64,000 bases of DNA from CAZGKW01 sp964526295 (GTDB taxonomy: Bacteria; Planctomycetota; Phycisphaerae; FEN-1346): assembly GCA_964526295.1 (NCBI GenBank), contig CAZGKW010000007.1, positions 1-64,000 of the forward strand, given 5' to 3'. This document shows, piece after piece, positions 44,490 to 53,555 of the stretch; the first letter of the stretch is position 1, and each line of letters starts with the position of its first letter. The notes under the pieces are model-generated. The model ran no database searches. It worked only from the letters and a program-made list of their open reading frames with translations, and had not been told where the DNA came from. A program made the translations under genes and the position numbers.

Positions 44490-45254
44490 TCAACGGCCCA
44501 CGTGGCCTTCTTCGATGTCGAGGTCCTCGCGCCGCTCGATGCGTTCGACGGCCCCGTCGCGCATCCACAGGACCCGGTCGGAGTTGGCCAGCATCTTGTG
44601 GTCGTGGGTGGCGGCGATGATCGTCACGCCCTCCTCGACCGAGAGGCGTTTCAGCAGATCGATGATGTCGGCCCCGGTCTTCAGGTCGAGGTTCCCGGTC
44701 GGCTCGTCGGCCAGGATGATGACCGGGTCGTTGACAAGGGCCCGGGCGATGGCAACCCGCTGCTGCTGGCCGCCGGAGAGCTCGTCCGGGCGGTGGTCGA
44801 GGCGGTCGCCCAGGCCGACCCGCTCGAGGACCCGGGCGGCGGCCACGGTGGCCGTCCGCGTGTCGGTCCCGGAGAGGACCCGCGGCAGCGCGACGTTCCG
44901 CGACGCCGTCAGCGACGGCAGCAGGTTGTAGGACTGGAAGACGTAGCCGATGTACTGGCACCGGACGTAGGCGAGCTGGCGGCTCGAGAGCTTCGTCAGG
45001 TCCATCGGGCCGATGGTCACCGAGCCTGAGCTGGGCACGTCGAGGGCCCCGATCATGTTGAACAGGGTCGTCTTGCCCGAGCCCGAGGGGCCCATGACCG
45101 AGAGGTACTCGCCGCAGAGGATGTCGGCGGAGACGTCCTTGAGGGCGTGGACGGTCTCGCCGCGGAGGCGATAGACCTTCGAGACGTTGCGGGCGCGGAT
45201 GAGGACCTCGCCCAGGGCGATGCCGTCGCTTGCGGTTTCGAGCCCGGCCGTCAT
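44490..45254 (-). CDS. ABC transporter ATPase (MacB/LolD type)
   Basis: A 254-residue ATPase of the MacB/LolD/FtsE group. Walker A GPSGSGKTT, Q-loop YVFQSYNLLP, signature LSGGQQQR, Walker B ILADEPTGNLD, and H-loop ATHD are all present. These ATPases pair with FtsX-fold permeases for lipoprotein or macrolide-type export. It is the last gene of the long leftward run; the closest permease with that fold is the 1715-residue protein two genes upstream. Confidence 0.9.
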   Translation of the reverse strand: MTAGLETASDGIALGEVLIRARNVSKVYRLRGETVHALKDVSADILCGEYLSVMGPSGSGKTTLFNMIGALDVPSSGSVTIGPMDLTKLSSRQLAYVRCQYIGYVFQSYNLLPSLTASRNVALPRVLSGTDTRTATVAAARVLERVGLGDRLDHRPDELSGGQQQRVAIARALVNDPVIILADEPTGNLDLKTGADIIDLLKRLSVEEGVTIIAATHDHKMLANSDRVLWMRDGAVERIERREDLDIEEGHVGR

Positions 45255-45307
45255 TTGCTTCTTCGGTCTCCTCTGAGCGTGTTCAGGGGAGTCTCGTCAG
45301 TTTTTGG

Positions 45308-45333
45308 CGCGGCGGGTCACCGTGCCCGCCGCG
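45308..45333. repeat. GC-rich hairpin like the 13-kb array
   Basis: CGCGGCGGG (45308-45316) pairs with CCCGCCGCG (45325-45333) around an 8-nt loop. The arms match the hairpin core of the 13.1-14.0 kb array. It lies in the 141-nt gap between the OPT-like gene and the ATPase gene. Confidence 0.5.
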
Positions 45334-45395
45334 TTCCGGTGGGCCAGGCGCGGCCGGCACGGAGACCGACCGCGCAGGACCATCCTGGACCCGCC

Positions 45396-47438
45396 TTAGA
45401 ACGGCAGTTGGAACACGCTTTTCATCAGGAACGTCACGCCGATGCTGAACGTTCCGACCAGCCCGACGCCGCACATGAACCCCGCCGCCACGACGGGGAT
45501 ATACTGCCGCCAATTGAGGCCCAGCCGCCGCTGGAAGTAATACCGGCCGAGCAGGGCCCCGATGAAGTTGGGGATGACCGCGTGGGGCATGGTCTGCCCC
45601 AGACCGCGGACGACGCCGTAGACGAGGAACGTCGGGGCCCCCAGCCGCGTCAGCAGCGTGAACATGAAGGTCCCCAGGACCAGCCCCGCCGCCAGGTAGT
45701 CCAGGTTGAACGCCCGCTCGAACAGGGAGTACCCGCCGAGGGTGGCGCTGTGCATGATGGCCTCGTTCTCGGCGTAGAGGTCCCACATTTTCTGGGCGAA
45801 CGGGTACTGCGGCCCCGGCACCGGCGCCAGGCCCCAGATGAAGTTCGCGAACAGCAGGCTCGACAGGATGATGATCGGCGCGAGGATGAGGTCCGACTTC
45901 CAGATGCTCGTCACCTTCGTTCCCGTCAGCTCGGCCTGCCGGAACGACACGGTCTTGACGCCGTAGTTGTGGAGGGGGATGGGCAGGAACCAGACGGCCA
46001 CCCCCTGGTAGCCCGACAGGATGAACGAGGCCTCCCGGACGAACGGAATGTTGACCACCTGGCCCGCGATGCCCTCCAGGCGGGCCGTGGCATAGCTGAT
46101 GAACGGCGTGTAGAGGAAGCCGTAGAAGACCAGGACCAAGAGCACGCCCGTGTGGACCCGGCCGTCGGTCAGATAGAGGAGGTAACACGATACGAGGATG
46201 TATAGGGCCGTCGAGATGATGTAGGTGATGATGATGAAGCGGGTGCGGATGTCGCCCCGGCCGGGCGGCGGGGCGAAGCCCTCCTCCTGGAGCGTGTCCC
46301 GCTCCCGGTGCCACCGCCGCAGCTTCACGATGGCCTGGCAGATGGCCCCGATGCCCACCAGCGCGATCGCCAGCATCAGCCCGATCTGGAAGCTGAAGTA
46401 GAAGTCCACCTGGTTCTTGAACAGTGTCGAGATGGTGTTGTCGGCCCCGGCCTGCCACGCCTCCAGGACGTCCAGCCGATACAGGGCGGGGTTCGCGACC
46501 ACCGTTACGAGCAGCCCGATGAAGCTGCCCACCATCGCCCAGAACGGCAGGACCATGCCGGTGATGAGGTGTCCCAGGTCGAACGAGAGGCCCGTGGCGA
46601 CGGCGGGCAGGTACTTGCCCGTCTGGGGGGTCCAGTCGACGAACGGGATGGGCAGCAGGACGATCGGCTTGTCGAGCAGGGCCCCCGTCACGGTCGGAAT
46701 GCCGATATAGACGGCCCCGAAGACGATGCCGATAATCGAGCCGATGGAGAAGACGCGGTATCGCCATCGGGTGGCGGGGCCGGAGGAGGTCTCGTCGGGC
46801 GCGCGGTTGGGGTTCTCCTCCTCCTGCTCCTCGCTGAGCGCCAGCACGCCCTGGGCCTGCAAGGGCGCCAGCGGGAACGGGAGCTTCTCCACGTCGCTTG
46901 CCAGGCGGAACAGGCCGTAGCCGAGGATCGTGTTGTTGAGGCGGCTCATGATCGTCGTGAAGACGATCAGGCCGATCGCCGGGAGCCACTCCCACGTGAA
47001 AATCGACCGGTGCGCCAGCACCTCCTGGCTCGGGACGAACCAGAACGGGATGTGCTCGGCGATGCCGTGGGCCTCGGCCGCCGTCGACTGGGCGTAGAAC
47101 TGCTTCCACAGGAGCGAGCCCTTGGGGATGACGGCGGCCGTGCCGGCCATCGCCGCCGCCGCCAGGTAGAACAGCGTGAAGATCTCGGCCCGTTTGAGGG
47201 TCTTGTTCGCCCGCCGGGCCACCTCGATGAACAGGATCACCGTGACCCACTGGGCGGCCGGGCCGATCGCCTTGCCCGCCACCAGCGTCATGTAGAGCGC
47301 CCCGGGCACCATCACCAGGGCGACGAAGCAGACGCCGATGAACGACGACCATGTGAAGCCCTCCTCAAACGTGGAGGGGACCTCCAGGAGGCTTCGAAAC
47401 TCCTGGACTTCCCGGTCGTCGGCGAGTTTTCTGGCCAT
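45396..47438 (-). CDS. OPT-like polytopic membrane protein
   Basis: A 680-residue polytopic inner-membrane protein with at least 12 hydrophobic segments; examples near the N-terminus are SFIGVCFVALVMVPGALYM and FTLFYLAAAAMAG. It resembles the OPT/DUF6785-type proteins of planctomycetes. No clear transport signature could be assigned. A hydrophilic loop (about 190-225) is acidic and Gln/Glu-rich. It lies between a giant FtsX-type permease and an ATPase gene. A similar but larger protein opens the same run, so two copies frame the ABC genes. Confidence 0.78.
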   Translation of the reverse strand: MARKLADDREVQEFRSLLEVPSTFEEGFTWSSFIGVCFVALVMVPGALYMTLVAGKAIGPAAQWVTVILFIEVARRANKTLKRAEIFTLFYLAAAAMAGTAAVIPKGSLLWKQFYAQSTAAEAHGIAEHIPFWFVPSQEVLAHRSIFTWEWLPAIGLIVFTTIMSRLNNTILGYGLFRLASDVEKLPFPLAPLQAQGVLALSEEQEEENPNRAPDETSSGPATRWRYRVFSIGSIIGIVFGAVYIGIPTVTGALLDKPIVLLPIPFVDWTPQTGKYLPAVATGLSFDLGHLITGMVLPFWAMVGSFIGLLVTVVANPALYRLDVLEAWQAGADNTISTLFKNQVDFYFSFQIGLMLAIALVGIGAICQAIVKLRRWHRERDTLQEEGFAPPPGRGDIRTRFIIITYIISTALYILVSCYLLYLTDGRVHTGVLLVLVFYGFLYTPFISYATARLEGIAGQVVNIPFVREASFILSGYQGVAVWFLPIPLHNYGVKTVSFRQAELTGTKVTSIWKSDLILAPIIILSSLLFANFIWGLAPVPGPQYPFAQKMWDLYAENEAIMHSATLGGYSLFERAFNLDYLAAGLVLGTFMFTLLTRLGAPTFLVYGVVRGLGQTMPHAVIPNFIGALLGRYYFQRRLGLNWRQYIPVVAAGFMCGVGLVGTFSIGVTFLMKSVFQLPF

Positions 47439-47499
47439 CGGCCGATCCTCAGGCCCGTTCGGGCTTCCCTCGTTCCGCCATCTCCGCGGCGGGGCCCGG

Positions 47500-50400
47500 C
47501 TACTCCGCCGTCGCCTCCGCTTCCTCCTCGCCCAAGGCCGTCAGCGTCGCCATCCGGTACGACTCGACCGTCTCGGGCGTCAGCGTCCGCCACAGGAGGA
47601 ACTGCCGCCTCAGGTCGTGCAGAAAGACCCGGTTGGCCCGTTTCCAGTCGGCGGCGGCGCCGCTGAGGCGGTCGGCCTCGACGGTCACCTCCTCGACGCC
47701 GGGGACCTCCGACGGGGCGCTCGAGAGCTCGAAGTGCTGCGTCACCCCCAGGTCGAACGGCGCCAGGGCCAGCTCGGCCTCCAGCGCCAGGCCGTCCGTC
47801 TCGCCGACCCGCCGGATGCGGACGTCGCGCGAGGCGAACACCCCGAGCCCGGCATCGTCGTGCTGGCGAAAATGCTCCGCCAGGTAGCCCACCACCCCGG
47901 TAATGTCGTAGGCCGAGACGGTGAAGGGGAACGTCATCCGGAGGGTGTCGCCCTCGGGTGGGGGCATCTTCCAGGACCGCTTCAGGCCCGGGTTCGCACT
48001 CCGGGAGGCCCGGTAGGCGGGGAAGATCGCCGACGCCAGGACCGTCGCCATCACGATGCCGATGGCGAACAGGGCGTTGGTGGAGGAGAAGTTGATGTTC
48101 GTGGGCTGGATGAGGCCCCGCTCGGCCAGCATCAGCGTCCCCTGGGCCACGCCCTGGGCGAGGACTTGGCCGGCCATCCCGCCGACGACCGCGTAGACGG
48201 CCGCCTCGGCGAAAAACAGGAACCCCACGTCCAGCGGCGCCAGGCCCAGGGCGCTGAACGAGTAGATCTCCCGCTCCCGGTCGGCGATGCTCCCGAGCAT
48301 CGTCCCGAAGATGATCAGCCCGCCCAGCAGGACCGGCACCGCCAGGGCCGCCGCCCCCGTCACCTCCGTCAGCTCCGAGAAGACCAGCCGTACGACGCCT
48401 TCCGTGCCGTTGGCCCAGACGGGCAGGGCGGTCTGCTCGGCCGCCGCCGCGCCGGCCTCCACCCGGTCGGTCTCCTCGGGTGGGTAGACCGTGACGACGT
48501 GCAGCCGTCCACCGAGCCGGCGGACGAGGTCGGCCGAGGCGATGGCCACCTGGTTCGGGCTCAACCGGACGAACTCGCGGGCCAGGACGTCCTCGGACGC
48601 CCCCTCTTTCTCCTCCGCCTTGACGGCCGAGGAGGGGTCGCGGAAGTCGACCGGCAGGGCGCTGCGGCCGTCCAGGTGGTTGAGCCGCTGGAGAAGGCGG
48701 TCGTCCAGGACGCCGGCGAACCGGCACCGCTCGCCCGCCACGAGGATCGGGTCCCCGGCATGGAGGTCCATCTGGTCGCGGAGGATCCGGGGCAGATAGA
48801 CCCCCCCGCCGGCCAAGGCCGCGCACTTCTCCTCCAAGGTCTCGCCCTGGAGCAGCTCGGCCATCTGGGGCCACCGCCGCACCTCCTCCGGCGTCACGCC
48901 GATGACGCCGTCGACCCACAGGCTGGCCCCCGACGCCGGTCGGACCACGCCGAAAGCCGGGTCGCCTTCCAGCTTCGGGGCCAGCCACCACTGGCCGGTG
49001 ACGAGCCCGCCGCCCGGGGCCCGGCGGGAGGCCGGGGCCGGGTCCTGGCCGGGCAGGTCCGCACCGGGGCGGGGGGCCGCCCCGCCCAGCGCCGCCTCGG
49101 GCGAGGCCGGGCCCTCCGAGCCGCCCAGCATCACCAGGGCGTCGCTGGAGAGGGCCTTGTAGTCGAGCTTCCGCAGGAAGAGGCCGGCGGCGTCGTCGCC
49201 GGGCGGCCGCTCGTAGACCTCCCGCACGCCCACCAGGTTCGCGAGCGAAGCGAAGCACATCACCGTGAAGGTCAGCATGACCACCGTGACGGCCGTCAGG
49301 ACGGTCCGCAGCGGCCGACGCCGCATCGTCGAGATGCCCATGTTGACGGCTGCGATCAGCGTCGAGAGCCGCGACTGCTGCACCCGGTGACGGGCGCTCG
49401 ACTGGCCCTGCATTGCCCTCAGCTCGGTCTGGAACTTGCGGGTCACGATGAAAATGACCACCGACGAGAGGAGGATGATGAGGAACGCCAGGAGAATGAC
49501 GATCGGCGTGGCGGCGATCTTGAACCCCGGATGCGTCAGGAACAAGAGGACGAACGTCACCAGGAACAGGGCGGCGAACCCCACCAGCCGCGTGTAGATG
49601 CTCGTTGCGCAGACGATGAGACGTTCCATGACGAAGGCGAACGGGATGGCCAGCAGTAGCAGCAGGACAATCGCCCGGATCAGGTCGTTCATCACGTTCT
49701 TGAGCGGCAGGTAGACGTCGCGCGACAGGGCGGCGCTGCGGCCGAAGCGGGTCGTCCGCAGGGCCGTCGAATCCGCCCGGTGGGCCTCGGTCCTGATGCG
49801 CTGGGCCCGCCCGTGGAGCCGTTCCAGGTCGGCCGCGACGATGCCCCGCGTCCGGAGGATGCTCAGGCGGCCCTCGTTCAGCCGCCACAGGTCCTCGGCG
49901 CTCGTGGGGTCGGTCGGCGGCGGCGTCTGGAACGCCTCGAACGGGAACCCGTCGCCGGTTGCGCGTCGCGTCGGCTCGCCCAGGAACACCGGGCCCTTCG
50001 GATGGAAGACCTTGACCGTGCCGGGGAGACCCTCGAACATGTAGAAGAACGCGAAGTCGTCGCCGTGGCCGAGCAGGCGCCGCTGGATCCTGAACGGGGT
50101 GTCCGACCCGCCCGCCAGGACGTGGATTTCCTCGTCCGTGCCCCACTCGGCCATCAGGGGCCGGCCCACCACCTGGCCCTGGCATCGGAACAGGTTCAGG
50201 CGGACCCATTCGGCGCTCTTGCGGGTGTCCTCCTCGCGGTTCGTGATGGCGGTCGGCCGTCCCCGCGAGTCGAACATCGCCCCCACCACCTGGTACGTCG
50301 AGAAGAAGATCTTCTGGATGCCGACCAGTTCAAAGCGGCCGTCGGCGTTGGCGGCGGCGATGAACGTCGGGTCGAAGAAGGTGAACGAGTCGTCAAGGAC

Positions 50401-52647
50401 GAGCGGGTTGACCCACTTGCGAGGTTCGCCGTTCTTCTTGGGCCAGACGGCGATCAGGGCGCCCGCGGCGGGCCGGTTCTCCTCCAGGCTTCCGGTCACC
50501 TGGAGACCAGCGAAGTTGCCCGTCGCGGTCTTCTTGGCATCGTCCCACTGGGAGAACCGCTTCAGCGAGAGGTCCTCGAACGTTCGCCGAAGCGACAGGG
50601 CCCGGAGGTCGGCCGCCCGCGCCAGGAGACGGGTCCCGGCCGCCGCGTGCCGGCGAAGCTCGCGCCACGCCAGCCGGTCCACTGTGTCGGCGGGGTGCCC
50701 GTCGCGGGGCCGGCGGTCGTGGCCCGTCATCAGCGACACGTTGTAGATGCCGTGCACCCCGGCGACGCGCCCGTCGGAGACGAACCGGCCGGGGGCGTAG
50801 CGTCGGCTCTCGGTCGGCTCGCTGAGCGTTTTCGTGTCGAGGCTCGCGAGCCCGGTCGCGGCCGCATCGGTGGTCTCGGGGGCGCCGAACGACTCGGCCG
50901 CCTCGCGAAAGGCCGCCAGGACCTGGGCGTAGTGGCCGGCCGAGTCGGCGTTCGGGTTGGTGGCGATGTCGTGCAGGGCATCCCGCACGACCACGCCCCA
51001 GGTCGGCCCCTCGCCCGAGAGGTTGTAGCCGGTGTGCAGGACGATCGTCCGGTCCGCCAGCCGGGTCCGCAGCCGGCGGCCCTGCTCGTCGATTCGGACC
51101 CGCACGGCCAGCTCGTCGCGTCGGCGGGCGAAACCCGCGGCCGTCGCCTCGACCAGCTCCGCGTACAGCGCCGGATGGTCCCGGTGTACGAGGACGGTGC
51201 CCCCCAGGGCGGCCTCCGGGTCCGCCGCGCCGAACAGCCAGCGGAAGGACCGGACCAGGTGGCTCTGTCGCCGCGTCCCGTGCAGGGCCCGGCGGACGGC
51301 GTCCCATCGACTCACCATCGCCCTGAGGTCATCGACCTCTTGCATCTCAGGCGTCTCGCCCGCGGCCGCTTCCTCCTCGGCCCGGCGGCGAAGCTGCATG
51401 AGGCGGACGTTCAAGTCGGCCCGGAGATGGTCGGCCTGTCGGCTGAGCGCATCCTTGGCCGCGTCGACGTCCCCCGTCTCGACGTTCCACTGGCCCGGCG
51501 CCTGGCGGAGCAGCGCCAGGATGCCCTCGACGAAGGCCTTCTCCTGGCGATGCGCCTCGGCGAGCTTCTCGGCCTGTCCGCTCTCGAGGGTCAGGGCCGT
51601 GTAGAACGCCCGGGCCCCCGCGAAGGACCGGGCTTGGCCGTCCAGGAACGCCACCAGCACGTCCCGCCGGGGCCGGTTCTCCTTCAGCCAGGCCGTTGCT
51701 TCCAGCAGGGCCGCCACGTTGGCCGCTCCCCGGGCCCCCGGCGACAGGCGAGGCACTACGCCGAACGAATCGTAGTTGGCCGACAGGACGACCAGCTCCG
51801 GTCCGGGGCTGTCGAAAATGGGGTTGGTGCCCGGCAGGAAGGCGAACACGTTTCGCCCGGACGTCCGTTTCCACTCGACGTGGCTGACGACGGTCACCTC
51901 GGGGTGGTCCCGCCGAAGGTCGACGCCGGCCCGGCGGGCCTCCTCGGCCGGGGCGTAGAGGCGGACCAGGTTGGCCGGCACGTAGGCGTGCTTGCGGGCC
52001 AGGGGGGTGGCTCGATGATCGGCACCGGCGGCGGGGCCGGGCTGCGCCGCCGGACCGCCCAGGAAGATCACCGCCTTGGCCCCCATCCGGAACGCCCGCT
52101 CCCACTGGTCGTCGCAGTCGTACTCCAGTCCGACGATGGCCCCTGCGCAGGGGCGGTCTCCGTACTCGGCCAGCGTGCCGCGGCCGGCGTAGAGGTACGG
52201 CCCCCTCAGGCCCTCGTCCGGCGTGACGGGCGGCATGAGGATGTTCGGGCGGACGGGGAGCAGCTCGACCTTCGCCGCGCCGCCCGGGGCATCCGTGCCC
52301 AGGAGCAACTCGCACCGCGCGGGCTGGGTCTGCCACAGCGGCACGTCGAGGATGAAGACGTCCTGGGCGGCCGTCAGCGGGGCCTCGGCCGGGGTCGTCT
52401 CGCCCGCCGGGGGGGGCACCGCTAGGCCCATAGCTGCGAGACGCCCCAGGACATAGTCGGCGGCCCGCCGTCCTTCGGACGTGCCCGCCAGACGGTGCGG
52501 GTCCCGCGTCAGGGCCTCGAGGTCGGCCCGGAAGGCCTCCTCCCCGGGCTCGCGGGCGGGGGCCCCGGCCGCGCAGTCGGGGCCCGCGGCGGCCGCGGCC
52601 AGCGCCGCCCACCCCGCCAGCGACAACGCGATGACCCGAGCACCCAT
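47500..52647 (-). CDS. Giant FtsX-type permease fused to degenerate M28 peptidase
   Basis: A 1715-residue fusion. A signal segment (about 1-25) and a PA/M28-like region (about 25-560) come first. A beta-rich middle follows, then membrane helices (about 980-1120), a periplasmic domain (about 1130-1420), and FtsX-type helices with VPVLLGGLIIFGTMLGSIAD and FFAEAAVYAVVGGMAGQVL (about 1460-1580). The M28 metal ligands are lost: SANYDSFG replaces HxD and GARGAANV replaces GADDNASG. The ATG overlaps the ATPase stop by one base (TGATG). The function is unknown; substrate binding for export is inference. Confidence 0.85.
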   Translation of the reverse strand: MGARVIALSLAGWAALAAAAAGPDCAAGAPAREPGEEAFRADLEALTRDPHRLAGTSEGRRAADYVLGRLAAMGLAVPPPAGETTPAEAPLTAAQDVFILDVPLWQTQPARCELLLGTDAPGGAAKVELLPVRPNILMPPVTPDEGLRGPYLYAGRGTLAEYGDRPCAGAIVGLEYDCDDQWERAFRMGAKAVIFLGGPAAQPGPAAGADHRATPLARKHAYVPANLVRLYAPAEEARRAGVDLRRDHPEVTVVSHVEWKRTSGRNVFAFLPGTNPIFDSPGPELVVLSANYDSFGVVPRLSPGARGAANVAALLEATAWLKENRPRRDVLVAFLDGQARSFAGARAFYTALTLESGQAEKLAEAHRQEKAFVEGILALLRQAPGQWNVETGDVDAAKDALSRQADHLRADLNVRLMQLRRRAEEEAAAGETPEMQEVDDLRAMVSRWDAVRRALHGTRRQSHLVRSFRWLFGAADPEAALGGTVLVHRDHPALYAELVEATAAGFARRRDELAVRVRIDEQGRRLRTRLADRTIVLHTGYNLSGEGPTWGVVVRDALHDIATNPNADSAGHYAQVLAAFREAAESFGAPETTDAAATGLASLDTKTLSEPTESRRYAPGRFVSDGRVAGVHGIYNVSLMTGHDRRPRDGHPADTVDRLAWRELRRHAAAGTRLLARAADLRALSLRRTFEDLSLKRFSQWDDAKKTATGNFAGLQVTGSLEENRPAAGALIAVWPKKNGEPRKWVNPLVLDDSFTFFDPTFIAAANADGRFELVGIQKIFFSTYQVVGAMFDSRGRPTAITNREEDTRKSAEWVRLNLFRCQGQVVGRPLMAEWGTDEEIHVLAGGSDTPFRIQRRLLGHGDDFAFFYMFEGLPGTVKVFHPKGPVFLGEPTRRATGDGFPFEAFQTPPPTDPTSAEDLWRLNEGRLSILRTRGIVAADLERLHGRAQRIRTEAHRADSTALRTTRFGRSAALSRDVYLPLKNVMNDLIRAIVLLLLLAIPFAFVMERLIVCATSIYTRLVGFAALFLVTFVLLFLTHPGFKIAATPIVILLAFLIILLSSVVIFIVTRKFQTELRAMQGQSSARHRVQQSRLSTLIAAVNMGISTMRRRPLRTVLTAVTVVMLTFTVMCFASLANLVGVREVYERPPGDDAAGLFLRKLDYKALSSDALVMLGGSEGPASPEAALGGAAPRPGADLPGQDPAPASRRAPGGGLVTGQWWLAPKLEGDPAFGVVRPASGASLWVDGVIGVTPEEVRRWPQMAELLQGETLEEKCAALAGGGVYLPRILRDQMDLHAGDPILVAGERCRFAGVLDDRLLQRLNHLDGRSALPVDFRDPSSAVKAEEKEGASEDVLAREFVRLSPNQVAIASADLVRRLGGRLHVVTVYPPEETDRVEAGAAAAEQTALPVWANGTEGVVRLVFSELTEVTGAAALAVPVLLGGLIIFGTMLGSIADREREIYSFSALGLAPLDVGFLFFAEAAVYAVVGGMAGQVLAQGVAQGTLMLAERGLIQPTNINFSSTNALFAIGIVMATVLASAIFPAYRASRSANPGLKRSWKMPPPEGDTLRMTFPFTVSAYDITGVVGYLAEHFRQHDDAGLGVFASRDVRIRRVGETDGLALEAELALAPFDLGVTQHFELSSAPSEVPGVEEVTVEADRLSGAAADWKRANRVFLHDLRRQFLLWRTLTPETVESYRMATLTALGEEEAEATAE

Positions 52648-53402
52648 CACGCCTGCCCCCCGATCCGGCCCACCCGGACCTCGACGTCCTCGCGTCGGTC
52701 GACCCGCTCGATCTGGCCGTCGCGGATCCACATCATCCGGTCGCAGACGTCGAGCAGGCGATGGTCGTGCGTCGCACAGACGACCGTCACGCCCTGGCTC
52801 TCGTTGAGGCGCTGGAGGACCTGGAGGATCTCGGCCCCGGTTGCCAGGTCCAGGTTGGCGGTCGGCTCGTCCGCCAGGAGGACCTTGGGCTGGTTGCACA
52901 TGGCCCGGGCGATGGCGACCCGCTGCTGCTGGCCTCCCGACATCTCCTTCGGCCGATGGGTCCACCGGTCCGCCAGACCCACCAGGTCCAGCAGCTCCAT
53001 CCCCCGCCGGCGGGCGGCCTCGGGCGCCACCCCGGCGAAGGCCATTGGCACCGTCACGTTCTCCAGGGCCGTCATGTACCGGATCAGGTTGTAGCCCTGA
53101 AAGATGTAGCCGATCTTGCGGCACCGGAGGAAGGCCAGCTCCTCGGCGCTGAGTTGGGCGACGTCGGTTTCGTCAATGAGGACCCGCCCCTCGGTGGGCG
53201 AGTCGAGCGCCCCGATCATGTTGAAGAACGTCGTCTTGCCCGAGCCCGAGGGGCCGAGGATGGCGATAAACTCGCCCCGGTGGATGACCGCGTTGACCCC
53301 GTTCAGGGCGTAGGTGGTCTTCTCGCCCATCTGGTAGCACTTGACGAGCCGGAGGGTCCGGATGATGACCGGCTCGTCGGTGGATTGCGGTGTCTCGGTC
53401 AT
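52647..53402 (-). CDS. ABC transporter ATPase (MacB/LolD type)
   Basis: A 251-residue ATPase with Walker A GPSGSGKTT, YIFQGYNLIRYMTA, signature MSGGQQQR, Walker B VLLADEPTANLD and H-loop ATHD. It closely resembles the second ATPase of the run. The start overlaps nothing upstream, but the stop overlaps the start of the giant permease by one base, so the two are coupled. Probably powers the 488-residue permease and/or the giant permease. Confidence 0.9.
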   Translation of the reverse strand: MTETPQSTDEPVIIRTLRLVKCYQMGEKTTYALNGVNAVIHRGEFIAILGPSGSGKTTFFNMIGALDSPTEGRVLIDETDVAQLSAEELAFLRCRKIGYIFQGYNLIRYMTALENVTVPMAFAGVAPEAARRRGMELLDLVGLADRWTHRPKEMSGGQQQRVAIARAMCNQPKVLLADEPTANLDLATGAEILQVLQRLNESQGVTVVCATHDHRLLDVCDRMMWIRDGQIERVDRREDVEVRVGRIGGQA

Positions 53403-53439
53403 CTCAGCTTGCGTGAATCCTTGCGCGTCCACAGGCCCC

Positions 53440-53522
53440 GGCGAGCTTCCGCTCGCCGCTCGAAAACTTTCGACTCGGGTTCCCGCCTTCGCCAAGGCGA
53501 CGGCGGGCAAGCCCGCTTGCCG
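53440..53522. repeat. Cluster of dispersed palindromes
   Basis: GGCGAGC/GCTCGCC, CGAAAACTTTCG, and GCCTTCGCCAAGGCGACGGC followed by GGGCAAGCCCGC form stacked hairpins in the 153-nt gap between permease and ATPase genes. The last module resembles palindromes seen between genes in many environmental bacteria (inference). Confidence 0.5.
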
Positions 53523-53555
53523 CTCGAAGACTTCCGCGGCAGGCTCGAACCGTTT

